Assembly (NCBI GenBank): GCA_009760855.2
Contig: WPIO01000004.1
Span: forward strand, 202,001-266,000
Direction of reading: 5' to 3'
Source: Cristatella mucedo
Lineage: Eukaryota; Bryozoa; Phylactolaemata; Cristatellidae
Length of the DNA: 64,000 nt
The notes beneath the pieces are model-generated. The model made no database searches, was not told where the DNA came from, and saw only the letters and a program-made list of their open reading frames with translations. Below are positions 53,211 to 64,000 of this stretch, in pieces. The position numbers and the translations under genes were made by a program. The stretch's first letter is position 1, and every line of letters begins with the position of its first letter.

Positions 53211-56200
53211 CTAGGAAATGAAGCTCTGTCGCTGAACTGAGAACCATGCAGGCAGCCATGCCACACTGCGGATGCGGTTCACTCGCCTTAGGCACACGTC
53301 GGAGAAAAGTTCAGCCAATGCCAATTGCACGAGTGTGCTAACCACTCTGCACGCGCACGCTCAAACGTACGTACCACCAGCGTTCTCAGGCACAGAGTTC
53401 CTTGAGGCGATCGTGGATCCAAAGCTGCTTTCAGATCCCACACTTTGATTTTTCTGGAATACACATTAAACGAGTCAGACCAAAGCAAATGGTCAGTCGG
53501 AAACGGCTGCATTTAAAATGACGAATCGAATCCCTCGGCGACCTCGATCCCCACTAAGATCTGACCTGGTAGCACCCGGTAGCTGGGTTCATATCATGCT
53601 ACAGTTCATCGAGACATTTAATGCATTTAAACTCATTTTGACTCAGGTGGGCCGGAAGAAGATGTCACTGCCAGTTAATCAAATGCAGACGCCGTGAAAT
53701 AACAGGCTACCCTTCGGCAATGACACTCTCATACTCTAAGTCAAAATCGGTTGCCAGCTACGGCTCAAGAATGGCCATGTTAACACGGTAGAGCATTTTA
53801 AGAGGTCGAGTGTGAATTGCGCTAGAACCATCAGCTTTGCTGCTAATAGTGGTGCTAAAATCAGCCACCTCTCCATGCAAAGGCCGCAGGATCCCAAGTA
53901 GAGCATCACGTCGGAGGTAAGCATTTTTCTGCTACCGAGGGCCAGCTCACAGGCCTTCGAGGGAGACCGAAATAGCAATAAGAGGTCGCCAGTGGGCTAC
54001 AGTCATCTGCTGAGGATCTAACCACTAGGTTTCAGCATGCCAAGTGCGACAAGGGAAAATCTGAAAAATAATAATCACACTGGGTCGGGCAAAAACTCGG
54101 GGTTCTGTTTCCGAAAGACACAGATAAACCAATTGCTCACAACACTGCAGCCATGCAATCCAGCAATGTTGCAGTCGTGCCAGCAACACTAGAGCAGCGA
54201 GGAGCGAATTTGGAAGAAGCAGCACCGGCTGCGATCCATCGAAAAGGAAAATAGGCTGCATCTAACTGAAATTGCTACAAGAAAATTACTGAAATTAATT
54301 TTTCCTGCACACTGCTGCAGTGCAGATTCGTGGTACTCAACTTGCTGACTAATTAATGCAGAAACGTCAAACTATGTGAAACAGATGAATAAAGGAATTT
54401 GCACTCAAATTGGCAAAGGGGTCCTAATGTTGAGAGTGAGAGCTGCTTTAATGCCATGGCTAACCTTTGAAAACCCCTTTTCAAGCTCACAGTGCTGTGA
54501 AGTTCTAGCGTGCAACGTTACACAATGTATAACTCCACAAAGTAACAAAGACTATGCGAGTGTTATGCAATTTTGTATAGTGCGCTCACAGCCTAAACGG
54601 CTTTCGGTACGAATTCGGTAGCCAACAAACTTCATCTCACGTAACAAAGAGAAAGTGAGAAGCATAGCAGAGACAGGAGAGCAGTTGAGCTAGTGAGTAG
54701 CATGGAAATAATTTGCTATGAATTAGTGTGTCATTATGAGACGGTGTTTTGAAAGCTGCATGCAATTGCGATTATTATATAAACATTTAGTGCAAGCAAG
54801 AAGTATGCACGACAGGCTCACTGACACAACTAGTTTACTATAGAGGTGGTGATGGGGGAAGAGAATTAAGTCAGGCAGGTCCTTTCATTTCTCCTACAAT
54901 TGGCCGCTATTGATGCGGTCAAGGTTAAAAGCCTTTTTCAAAACTCCCTGGCTGCACCCATGCCCTACACAGGAGGATACCAGCTGCCGGTCTCTATCCA
55001 AACGGAAAGCTTACTAAATTCAGACCCTCGGGTTCAGCAAGAGGTACCCCCATAACGATATGCAAAAAACCAAACCAAAATGCTTCTGTCGACAATGCGA
55101 ATGACCCCTTGGCTAGTATGCCATCGTCCGTTGTCTGCCCTGATCGATCAGTGCTGCTGCTGCTTAAGTGAGCCGATAACAAAGTGCAAGTGTCACGGTC
55201 AGGCTGAGTCGGAAAATTTGAGTAACAATTGCATGAAATGACCTACCCGTCGTAAGCTCCACTGACAATGCGCTTGCTGTCAAATCTAATACAGCGCACC
55301 AACTCGTCGTGACCGTCCAGGACGCGCAAGCAAGCACCAAACTCGACATCCCATAATCTGCAAAATTTGGAAGCAAAGTCTCGTGATGAGGTAGCCTTCT
55401 GATTGCAGCAGACTACCACAATCATATCTACATAGGGACAAAAGACCACACTCAGCATCTGGTTGGAGAAAAAGTAATACAATCCAAACCTGGCTGTTTA
55501 AATGTAATAAAATATGGATTTATAATAGAGGGTACAATCTCAGTGAGTAGTGTGATTAACCGCTTACTCAGCATATCGATCAACACTTTTTTTATTGGGC
55601 CAGGCTCGAAAAAAGCAGAGGCAAAGATAGCTGCTGATCGTGGGCAATCTCATGTCAGTGCTACATACATATCAAGGGTGGAGCAGTTTCAACTTGTACT
55701 GGTAAGAGACATTCACAACAGCGATGCACGATAGACTAACTACCACCCTTGCTTCACCCTAGCATGTCACGTGGTTCAGACAAGAAACGATACAGTCCTG
55801 CACATGAATCATATGCCTTTTCAGATGATGAAGCTTTTGTTTGAAAATGGAGAAGCCCCAAGTTGCCTGCCTTGGGGGACTCGATCCTCTCCTCTGCTAC
55901 TGCGATTTAGGTTGCTACTATAAAAGCTAGAGAGATGCTATGACAATCTTGCAACATAAGATCTTAGAAAAACAGCTACCTGATTGTATTGTCTGAGCTT
56001 CCGCTCACCACCAAATGACCCCGATACTGCAGACAAGCAATGCCACGCTTGTGCCCACTTAGAGTCCGAATGAACTCGCACGTGATGGAGCTCCACACTT
56101 TGATTGTGCGATCGCCTGATGCCGACACGATGTATTTGTCGTCAAAGTCAACGACGTTCACAGCAGCACGATGGCCCACCAAGGAGCGGCGCATACTAAT

Positions 56201-56365
56201 GTCGGTCGGTGATAGCATGTCCCACACTGCAATGGTGCGGTCCTACATAACAGGACAGAGATGCAACAGGCACGGTCACCTGAATAACAGCAAACTCGCT
56301 CAGTTGTAAACATCTTCAGAAAAAACCACTAGCGCGACCAAGCGCAGTTGCATGCACATAGAAAT

Positions 56366-56454
<89 letters not shown>

Positions 56455-59400
56455 CATCTCCTTACAATACAAGCATGCACACACCTCTCTCTGCTGCACT
56501 TGCATGCACCCGTTTCCTCTTTCTGTCATATATCACACCAGCTGTTGCTATACAAGAGTAAAGTATTTGTTGAACGACCCCCACCTTCCATCCACTCTAT
56601 GCACTTTACCTTTGAGCAGGTGACCATGACTCCATCCTGGAATCTCAAGTGCAAAACAGCTTCACAGTGATGCATAAGTGTACTGATTAATTCACCAGAG
56701 TGCACATTCCAGACCCTGCAAGCAATGAAGTCAGCAATACAGTTGAACAGCCTGGCGTGTTCCGGTTAGTCATCGAATATGCATTTCCTCGAACACCTGA
56801 GAACAGACTTGACAAGGATGGACGACCACGAGCAGCAAGGTCAACAAATGGCAAAGGTCACTGACCTTTGAAAGGTCGTTTGACAGAAAAAGTATCTGAA
56901 CCTAAGATATACTTGATAGGACTAGAGTAACGACCGAGAAGAAGGTGAATCGCTTCGTTTAATGCCATGCTGAGCAGCAGGCACATAACCACTTTTGGGC
57001 TACACCACTGGGCCGCGGGCAGGCACATACTCAGACCATGGCTGCCAAGGAATAATAGGTGCTCGACAAAAGTTTGCTTAGTTCCTCCTCAAGCTGCTTG
57101 GACGGAGGCAAACTTTTTTTGGCGACGTAAAACATTGTAAACAGCCGGTGCCTGTCTAGTTAGCCTATCCACGAGCATAGCGTCAAGGGCCTCCAAAAGG
57201 TCAAGATCACTGTTCCACGATGCAAGGTCGCCGGCAGCCAGTGGAAACCCCAGCTCAATAGCTTTTTGCAATCATGGTTGATGATCGAACAGCTTGGATG
57301 ATCACAACAGCAGCGTGCGTTTTATGGATCTACTACTATAATAAGCTAGGTTTGTTGCTAAGCCGGTTTGATAGTTTGTTTTTCTGATGTATTTACAGTA
57401 GGTACAGCGATTGAGAGTGTCGAAAAAGGAGAGAGGGAGAAAATTTGCCAATTTCCATGTGTAGCCGACCATACACACGCACAGCTGAAATTGAACATTC
57501 AATGCTAGAATTTTCCGGTGCTATGAACTTAATAAGGGTTTTTACTAAAGGGGCGGCCAAGGTAATCCAGCCGCTTTCGGTTCTCCGTACTACGACCTTT
57601 GCCGGTGCCCGAACAAGTGACGACTGGCACTTCCAGCAGCTGGCGTGACGTCGCGCAAAGGACCGCTGACAGCGCCCGACTGTGAGACAGAGATCACCCC
57701 TCTCGTGGAGCCGCCGGCTGCCTCGGAGGCTCCTGCCTCGGTCTGCGACCGACCTCGGCGCTGCAGCGACAGATGATCACCTGATGGTGGAGTCGCTCGA
57801 GCCGGACACGACGACGTCGTCGTTGTACTGCAGGCACAGCACGGACCCCGTGTGGCCGCTGAGCACCTTCGTGCACTGCAGCGCCTTGCGCTCCCAAATC
57901 TGGGCGGAAATCAAGGGCGCGAGGTTCTCGGCCGGGTCAGGGCATGGCGGCGGCACCCTAACAACCGCTGCATTCGACTTTCGCGCGGCACGCTCTCTCG
58001 AGCCTGCGCCGGCTTGGCTCTGCCGCGTCACGCTCGCCGGAGACCCGGCAATCAGTGCTGAAGCGTCGGCAGACGGCAAGGGATGACACCCCAAGCCGCC
58101 GCCACACACTTTCAAAAAGGGCCCGGCAGTATGCAATGGGGTGGCAGATGGTAGGGCGAAGGGACCTGCGCAGGAAGCACCTTGATCGTGTTATCGCGAA
58201 GGCCGCTGACGATCTTCTGGTCGTCGTACTGCAGGCAGTAGACACCCTTGCTGTTCTCACTGTGGCACATGATGCGCTGCAGCCGGTGCCTGCCCGTGCG
58301 CCAGCTGTACTCGATGTGCTGCAACAAAGGCGCGCCAAGATGGGTCGGCGAGGCGAGCAGCAGCACTTGCTTTCTGGCGTGGGCAGCCGTGATGCCAGAC
58401 GGCCTCGAGGAAGTGCTGCAGGTCAACCAGAGCCAGGAGGAGAAACACTTGGAATTCGTGGGGTCAAGCGGCTCGGGTCAGTGGCACAGCTGAATGCACA
58501 ATGCTTAGCCAGCCAATCGTGGGTTCCGCTAGGGGTCGACGAGTCAACTGCGAATAACAAAATGCAACGAACAGTGACCTTCGAGCTAGAATGAGGAATG
58601 GAGCTAGAATAAGCACTGCACAGTGAGAGCAGAGCTCATTTTCTGCACATTGACAAATTTCGAGCATGCTCTGCAATTGCTCACACTCGCAAATGCGCAA
58701 TCTTGCTCACACTCGCAACTCCAGTGAGCTTGACGCGAAGTGAAGTGAAACGTGTGCAAAGGGGGCGGGAAGCAAAAATGAGTTGCAGTCTGTGTAGGAT
58801 TGCATGACTCGCCAGCTCATGAGGCCAAGGCGTCCAAAAGTCATGGAAAACGCACTGACAGCGAGCCCTTTGCAGCAATGCTGCCGAGTAGGTTGTTTCT
58901 ACTGCAGGTACATCAGTCGCACGAGGCCGGCTTCAATCGCAGCGGGCCCCAAAATCGCGCTAAACGTTTTTGCTTAAGCATGGCACTCGGAGGCCACATC
59001 ACACTCTCTCAAACGAACTGACTTGTTAGAGACGGCCGGGTTGGTAGGCAGACGGCTGCAAACGATCGAATGTGACACTGATCGCACGGCAACGAATGCA
59101 CACAGCTCTTACTTGGGACTCTACGGTCGGTAAAAAAAATAAGCTGCAATAAAGAAGCTGAAGCAGAGATCACATCCCAAATGTTAAAAATGAAACCTCC
59201 TATGGCTCATCCACGATTTAACACTCCTAGCTGCCTCTTGCATCAGTTAAAGTCGCACACACGAGCGAGCCCTAGCACCACACAATCGTTATAGATAGAC
59301 TTTGAAATTACAATAACCCTCTCCTGGCCTCTGTCTTTCTGTCTTTGCCTCAAGCAGCTTCGCAAGCATTGGTGCTAACCACAACCACGATCCATGCCGA

Positions 59401-62273
59401 GCATTGCACTAAGCCATTGTCTTGTAGAGGCTGATGGTTGATGACAAACATGAGAACAAGATCTGTACCACCTGGGCAATGCACCAATGGACACGCGGGG
59501 GGGGGGGGGGGGGGGAGCTGGTGCCCTCCCACCAAAGCCAGGGGGCTCAGCTCAGACCTCTCTGCTTTGATCTGCGATGAGGACGTTTCGTTGTTTGCCC
59601 TCTTGCTCCAAAAGCCGCAGCAGGCTACCTCACTTATCTTTGAGCCAAGTGATCGTCGGTGGACATCTCTGCCTACCAGCCCCCCCCCCCCAGCAGAGCC
59701 TAAGTCTGCAATTCGGAGTCAGCAGTGTGAAACAACCAGCACGTGGCCACCAGCTCAAACTAGGCCTCCATTGGCCCTTGCATGGCGGTACGTTAGACTA
59801 TTCGGATCGCGGATCAGCTCGTGGATGATCCAGCAGATTAGCCAGCAGTCGGCCAGCACCACATCGGCTGGCACTTGGCCATTCTGAAGAGACCCAGATT
59901 TTGCCCGGCTCACCCCACCTGTTGAGTTGACCGGCCAAAGAAGGCTCACTCATCATGTCACTCTGAAGACCTTAGCCCGGCTACTATTTACTTATGGCCA
60001 GCTGGCCACTCACAGTGCAGTGCAACTAGTGCCTGGAGGTACAGGAACTGGCAGATGGGAGCCATTGCAACCTATGATAGACGGCCAGCAAGCGCTGTCA
60101 CCTAGCTCGGGAGTCTTCAGCAGCTTCGGCAGTGGCAGCAGCAGCAGCTTATGAACGGCAGTGCACATACTCAGTCAGCCTATCAGTGCTGCTTTAGCTC
60201 ATTAGAATGCGGTTTCGGCAGTATGCAGATCAGCCATAGGGCAGCATGCAGATCAACACGGGCTGGTATGCAGGGCTAGCAGCCAGGGGCCGTCTGTCAC
60301 AGCAGGAAGCAACTCGGGTAATGCAACATGCAGACGCCTTAGAGAAGGACATCTCAACTATCTAGAATCCATTCATCTGGCCGGCCGGCACCAAACAGAA
60401 CTGAGTTAGCCAAACCCCGAGATTCCAAGCTACATCAGCCGATTAGCAACAGAGGAGGAATAGAACATAAAACAAATGATAATTGCACTTGAATCTGGCT
60501 GGAAAGCTGGCACATGCAAATAAGGCCGATAGAAATAGCACAAGCCGCGGCCGATTGATGCAGGCGACTTTGCAATCGTGGCTTCTGCCATGCTCACACT
60601 GCTATAAGCTGGTTAATGTTTTACACTGCTCATGGTGGCTCATGCGCTCCTTGAAAAATGATATACACACCTCGATGTCTTGGATAATACGAGGAAACAG
60701 ACTTCTATAGTACTTGTGATCCTTCGGAGGTTTCAGTGGCTTGAACAGATCGGCAATCCTACAAGAACGCCCAGGAAGTGGTTCAAGAGCTGACATGGCA
60801 AAGCACAATGTCAACCACAAGCTAGCCCATTAGCACTCTGTGTGCTCCGAGATTCATCTAATGGCATGTCACATGGATGAAATCAGGATCAAGTAGTAAA
60901 GTAAACAAGTTTGCAGGCACGGTCCATGCAAAGATAGTTCGTTGCAAAAAATCTCAACCGAGATTTGCATGCGCAGGTTCATCAACCCAAGTGTGAGTGA
61001 GGCAAGGCAGAGAACAATCTGTGCCAGACATCAACTACTGGTTAAGGGGGAGCAGACTTGTGGTAACACGTGGAGCCACATTACATCAAATGGGATGCAA
61101 CAGCTTAAATCAATAGTGCAACCCTCCCCCCCCCCGTCACAGATGGCTATCGCAGCACAAGCTCAAGTAGCAAAAAGGATGCTAAGAAAACTAGATTAGA
61201 GACGTCCCTTCTCACAAGGGAGAATCGACTTTTTCTGTGCGTTCACAAAAGCTATCGACCCTCACGCTGTGTGTCCAGAAAAGCAAACAAGAGAGGCTCG
61301 ATATTGGTGATGGCTTTTGCTCAGTTCAGCACAGCCTCAACCGCAGAGTTTCGGCATTTCAAATAGGCAGCAGCCACACCTAGGGATGCCAATGCTACCT
61401 GGCTGCTGCCCGGCACAGGAGACGGATCTTTAAAACCCGTGGAGAGGAAGGTCTGAGCTGCTAGTGATCCTAAAAGCTGGCAAAGCCACCTCAGCTCTGG
61501 CACCAGGTTGGCCGGCAAGCCTTTTCTCGTGCCTCGATGACCTGGAGTGAATCGACCAATGAGAGCCAGAGCAAAGACCGAATCTCGGTCCGGTTCCACC
61601 GACCCGCCAAGCGCCAGGCCAGTCTGCTGTGACAGGCTGAACGACAACGATGCACTGTCCGATGGCAACGCCGAAAACATCTAACCAACCTGATTATTTG
61701 TGCTGGCTGAAGCAGATCGCCAACGGCACCAAGTTAACCGAGCAAACATTGAGTCTTGGGGGACCAACAAGACCCAGGCATTCTCGGCACTGCCAAATCG
61801 GCAATCACCCAAGCAGTGGGGAAGCAGCACCAGTACTACTTCATCACACCCTTGAACCGTCATAGGCACAGCATCGAAGTGGGGATAGCAGGTTTCGGGG
61901 GGGGGGGTGAGGGGTTGTTCTCGCTCAGCCGAGCCAGCCGGGCACGGGCCGAACAGCAGCAGGCTCCTTCGGACTCGGCACGATTGGCTGGCCAAGGCAA
62001 GGGGAAAATAATCAGCCCTGCGCCCTTGACGAAATCCGGGCTGCTTCGGCGGGCCGGGACGGGCAGCATGCTCTGGCAGCACTCACCATCCTCTCCGCTC
62101 AGCCAGGCCCCGCCATAGCTCGTCCGAGCGCACGGTGCTCTCGATGAGCTTCTTCCAAAGCGAGCCGTCGGCGATGACACGATGCCATTCCCGGCAAACG
62201 AGCTCGGCGCGACACAGCGACTTGGCATCCAAGTGGGACAGGATCCTCTCGGCGACATGATCGAGGCCTCTTT
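53034..62273 (-). CDS. BTRC: beta-TrCP/Slimb F-box and WD40 protein (N-terminal exons missing)
   Basis: This is the substrate receptor of an SCF E3 ubiquitin ligase; it recognises doubly phosphorylated DSGxxS degrons (beta-catenin/Armadillo, IkB, Ci/Gli). Exons on the minus strand: 62273-62087, 60758-60671, 58318-58181, 57899-57781, 56715-56610, 56242-55980, 55357-55247, 53453-53375 and 53210-53034. All junctions are GT-AG and phase-matched, giving about 420 residues. They supply the F-box, a linker, and WD40 repeats forming a seven-bladed propeller. The end is CRTYTYVTR, close to the vertebrate end RTYTYISR. The agonist-like pocket residues of the propeller face, such as the Arg of GHKRG and GHRAAV, are kept. 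The N-terminal dimerisation region (about 150 residues) was not found downstream of 62273, so it is probably outside the window, or on short exons I missed. Confidence 0.93.
53375..53453 (-). CDS. BTRC: beta-TrCP exon: WD40 repeat 6-7 junction
   Basis: The acceptor is tgtattccag and the donor is ctggtg|gtacgt, with phases 2 to 0. It encodes [20 protein letters not shown] then CLRTLV, matching the [26 protein letters not shown] line of the family. Confidence 0.95.
53454..55246. other. beta-TrCP intron
   Basis: A LINE family 2 end at about 54520-54720 lies in this intron. The rest is unremarkable and the short frames on both strands do not look coding. Confidence 0.5.
54520..54720 (-). mobile_element. 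LINE family 2, 3' end (older copy)
   Basis: caatgtataactccacaaag starts it and gcggagacaggagagcagt-like sequence follows. Order and orientation are those of 27640-27860, with more substitutions. Confidence 0.82.
55247..55357 (-). CDS. BTRC: beta-TrCP exon: WD40 repeat 6
   Basis: The acceptor is aattttgcag and the donor is tacgacgg|gtaggt, phase 2 at both ends. It encodes [20 protein letters not shown] then [17 protein letters not shown]. Confidence 0.95.
55980..56242 (-). CDS. BTRC: beta-TrCP exon: WD40 repeats 4 and 5
   Basis: The acceptor is tgttatgtag and the donor is atcag|gtagct, with phases 0 to 2. It encodes [20 protein letters not shown], then [20 protein letters not shown] and [20 protein letters not shown]. 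The Arg residues of GHRAAV and GHKRG correspond to substrate-phosphate contacts in the beta-TrCP1 structure (recalled, not checked). Confidence 0.96.
56369..56450. repeat. (CT)n microsatellite in a beta-TrCP intron
   Basis: Pure CT dinucleotides for about 80 bases lie between the exons at 56242 and 56610. Confidence 0.97.
56610..56715 (-). CDS. BTRC: beta-TrCP exon: WD40 repeat 3
   Basis: The acceptor is cattgcttgcag and the donor is tcaaag|gtaaag, with phases 2 to 0. It encodes [20 protein letters not shown] then [15 protein letters not shown], with the [11 protein letters not shown] signature of the family. Confidence 0.95.
57089..57271 (-). other. Unassigned short frame in a beta-TrCP intron
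   Basis: The minus strand reads [20 protein letters not shown] then [20 protein letters not shown] and stops at TGA after FASVQAA. Composition is protein-like, but no family is recognised and no splice context was established. Confidence 0.2.
57781..57899 (-). CDS. BTRC: beta-TrCP exon: WD40 repeat 2
   Basis: The acceptor is tttccgcccag and the donor is accatcag|gtgatc, with phases 0 to 2. It encodes [20 protein letters not shown] then [20 protein letters not shown]. The acceptor is followed at once by the IW that completes the previous blade. Confidence 0.95.
58181..58318 (-). CDS. BTRC: beta-TrCP exon: WD40 repeat 1
   Basis: The acceptor is ctttgttgcag and the donor is atcaag|gtgctt, phase 0 at both ends, 46 codons. 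It encodes [20 protein letters not shown] then [20 protein letters not shown], nearly identical to known beta-TrCP sequence. Confidence 0.96.
58319..60670. other. beta-TrCP intron
   Basis: Poly-G tracts at 59498-59516 and a C-tract near 59681 stand out. The plus-strand frames here do not show a domain. No mobile element was recognised. Confidence 0.45.
60671..60758 (-). CDS. BTRC: beta-TrCP exon: linker between F-box and WD40
   Basis: The acceptor is cgttcttgtag and the donor is catcgag|gtgtgt, with phases 2 to 0. It encodes [20 protein letters not shown] then IIQDIE, matching the family pattern LFK...P...FYRxLxPKIIQDIE. Confidence 0.93.
60759..62086. other. beta-TrCP intron
   Basis: No exon or mobile element was recognised. 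Homopolymer C near 61126 and G near 61898 are present. Confidence 0.45.
62087..62273 (-). CDS. BTRC: beta-TrCP exon: F-box
   Basis: The acceptor is ggtgttgcag and the donor is gaggatg|gtgagt, with phases 1 to 2. It encodes [20 protein letters not shown], then [20 protein letters not shown] and [11 protein letters not shown]. This is the SKP1-binding F-box and following helix of the FBXW1/FBXW11 family. Confidence 0.95.
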
Positions 62274-63600
62274 CTGCAACACCGAGAGGAGTTAGCCCCT
62301 ACTGCTTCCGAGACGGCCTTGCAAGCATGCAGCAGCCAGTTCGGCAGCGCCATCCGTAGGCCGCTTACAGCAACCGAGCAGAGCGCTCGCTGGTCGTGAT
62401 CGATGGCTAGCTATCAAGGCAGCCGCACGAGCTCAGACAGACGCACAGAGTAGTCAACTTTCGGGAAAGGGCGAGAGTGCGAGCACACGGATCACGGACC
62501 AGAAATCGATTGCCCTTCATTGTCTCGACTTTCGACTGAGCAGCCGCAGCAGTCAGCACAGCGAGCGCGCTCGGACAAGAGATCCGGTGTAGCCATAGCC
62601 GGATTACGCACGAATTAGCATGGTGGAAGTGCAGCTTCGACGACTCGTTCAGTGAGTCGCAAAGTGGATCAACTGAAGCCAGCCCGAGGAGGAGGAGCAG
62701 TGGCAGAGCCAGGATTTTCTCATCTCGGGGGAGGGGCAAGACCTTCAAAATATTTAGGAAAGGGGCAAAGCCCACGAGCGCAATGTAAAATCTCAATTAG
62801 TACATTTGACACGAAATCGGCGGTTGGTTGCTCATCGAGTCTAAGATATACGATGGGGCGCTGGCATGGGGGGGGGGGCGGCAGCCCAGCTCTCATCTCT
62901 GGCTGTACAAGTCGACAGGTTCAAGTTGGGCAAATGAGACGACGTAGGCTTTCTTTCTGGCACTTGAGCATCTCTTTGTGATCTTCACAGTGAGCGTAAA
63001 TCCAGTAAGCGTGCAAACACAGTAAGCGCGCGCATAAATCCAGCCGACGGTTTTGGCCACGAGCAAGATTCACGGGCCACAGGTTCACGTATGGCAGGTA
63101 ACGTGCTTAACAGGTGATGGTGTGATATAGTAGGCTGCCATGAGAGAGTGCTAAAGAAAAATGACCACCAGGCCTCCAGCAGCCTAATGCGGTTAGCCTA
63201 CTAGGTTAGCAGCGCCCTCCGCGAGCTGCCTTTGCCCAGTGAAAGCCTGTTCCAGGTAACATCACCCATTATGCACAGCAAGCAAGGCAAGATGTCAGCC
63301 AATCTTTTATAAGCCTTTGCCCTCAGCTCTTTTAGCTCACTAGCACCTTTCTTGAAAACCCTCTGACGGCATGGTCTTTACCCTATTTAAAGCCGTTCTG
63401 CATTTTTTTAACGCGATGCCTGGGTAAAAGAGCAGTCCCACGGCACATTCTACAAAGCATATTGCTGCCATTGAGTTGCACGACCCCCCTCATCATGATG
63501 GCTGGCGGTCGCATGATTCTTATTTTCAATTTGTGAAAAATGCGGATAATATGACTTGCTTGCTGCTCGCTTGCAGCAGCTGCTCCGAAGTACAAAAATT
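62274..63600. other. Region upstream of the F-box exon
   Basis: I searched this stretch for the conserved N-terminal dimerisation region of beta-TrCP (pattern MCHYQHGHIN...MLQRDF) and did not see it. A poly-G run lies near 62870. No other gene was recognised. Confidence 0.4.
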
Positions 63601-63680
63601 AATAATAATAATACATTTGTACAGTACCCTCAGATAACTGAATCTCTCCCTAGGCACTTTACAGATACTGCATATAAAGC
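63600..63680 (-). mobile_element. LINE/SINE tail fragment, minus strand
   Basis: ataataataatacatttgta, then gtaccctcagataactgaat and ctctccctaggcactttaca give the family 1 hairpin on the reverse strand. Confidence 0.75.
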
Positions 63681-63770
63681 ATTCCCAAATAAGACATGCA
63701 AACCAGCTTTGCTGTGGTGGTTACAGAAAAATAGCAGCTCTAGCGATTCGTGCACGCCTGTTAGCATCCA

Positions 63771-63930
63771 CTAGTCGAAGCCCTGGTCGTTCACACGGAT
63801 GGTAATGAATCCGGGCATGACAGTTTCTACTGAACTGCAGGCATACACGACTTTTGGCAGCACTGGGTGCAGTACCTCTTCGTAGGTGATGGTGGGAAGT
63901 CTGCAACTCTCTCTCCCTCCCTCCTCTCTA

Positions 63931-63961
<31 letters not shown>

Positions 63962-64000
63962 AACCTTGGCCAGATGCCACCAGCGATGAGGTACCAGCAG
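63771..64000 (-). CDS. Possible 3' end of an unidentified gene
   Basis: Two putative minus-strand exons are seen: 64000-63965 (open at the window edge) and 63900-63771. The donor is ccaag|gttaga and the acceptor is agagttgcag, with phase 2. The joined frame reads CWYLIAGGIWPRLPTITYEE and then VLHPVLPKVVYACSSVETVM, PGFITIRVNDQGFD and a TAG stop. It looks protein-like (no low complexity, mixed residues), but I do not recognise the family. The acceptor tract is purine-rich, which weakens the case. If real, a gene ends here only 1.5 kb upstream of the beta-TrCP F-box exon. Confidence 0.35.
63903..63962. repeat. (CT)/(TCTG) simple repeat
   Basis: ctctctccctccctcc, then tctgtctgtctgtctg words. On the minus strand it lies directly before the candidate acceptor at 63901. 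Confidence 0.9.

Overview
This is eukaryotic genomic DNA from an animal, most likely an invertebrate bilaterian and probably a protostome. The evidence is split genes with phase-consistent GT-AG introns, animal-specific proteins, non-LTR retrotransposons, tRNA-derived SINEs and long (GA)n tracts. The species cannot be named from this window. The NMDA-receptor pore sequence is of the insect-like GluN2 kind (no asparagine at the pore tip), which argues for a protostome.

Three real genes can be assembled exon by exon. (1) Plus strand, 1697-about 25106: the 3' two thirds or more of a GluN2-type NMDA glutamate receptor. Fifteen confident exons run from late in the amino-terminal domain through ligand-binding lobe S1, M1, pore loop M2, M3, lobe S2, M4 and part of the cytoplasmic tail. 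Two homologous, phase-matched versions of the M1 exon lie 1.8 kb apart and look like mutually exclusive cassettes. (2) Minus strand, 41511-33842: a gene for HAUS2, a subunit of the augmin microtubule-nucleation complex, with four exons. (3) Minus strand, 62273-53034: an F-box/WD40 protein of the beta-TrCP/Slimb family. Nine exons cover the F-box to the stop codon; the N-terminal exons were not found. A possible 3' end of a fourth, unidentified minus-strand gene lies at 63771-64000.

Most of the rest is intron or intergenic DNA filled with repeats. LINE family 1 (RT with a conserved 3' hairpin and an ATT-rich tail) has copies at about 2062, 9487, 11190, 16860, 28921, 31340, 36430, 40690 and 45135. 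LINE family 2 has copies at about 14690, 26460, 27640, 31655, 37452 and 54520. Two tRNA-headed SINE groups are present, and one carries the same 3' hairpin as LINE family 1. Other repeats are a TTAA-flanked, piggyBac-like foldback element with 200-bp terminal inverted repeats (34782-35573, with a partial relative at about 5980-6503), a 20-bp minisatellite (446-975), and a roughly 170-bp satellite forming a large inverted repeat (47300-51290). Several insertions are nested; 36430-38015 shows three layers.

The three genes have no obvious joint function and are ordinary animal neighbours. All exon coordinates were deduced by hand from splice signals, reading-frame phase and remembered family similarity, without any alignment or database search.
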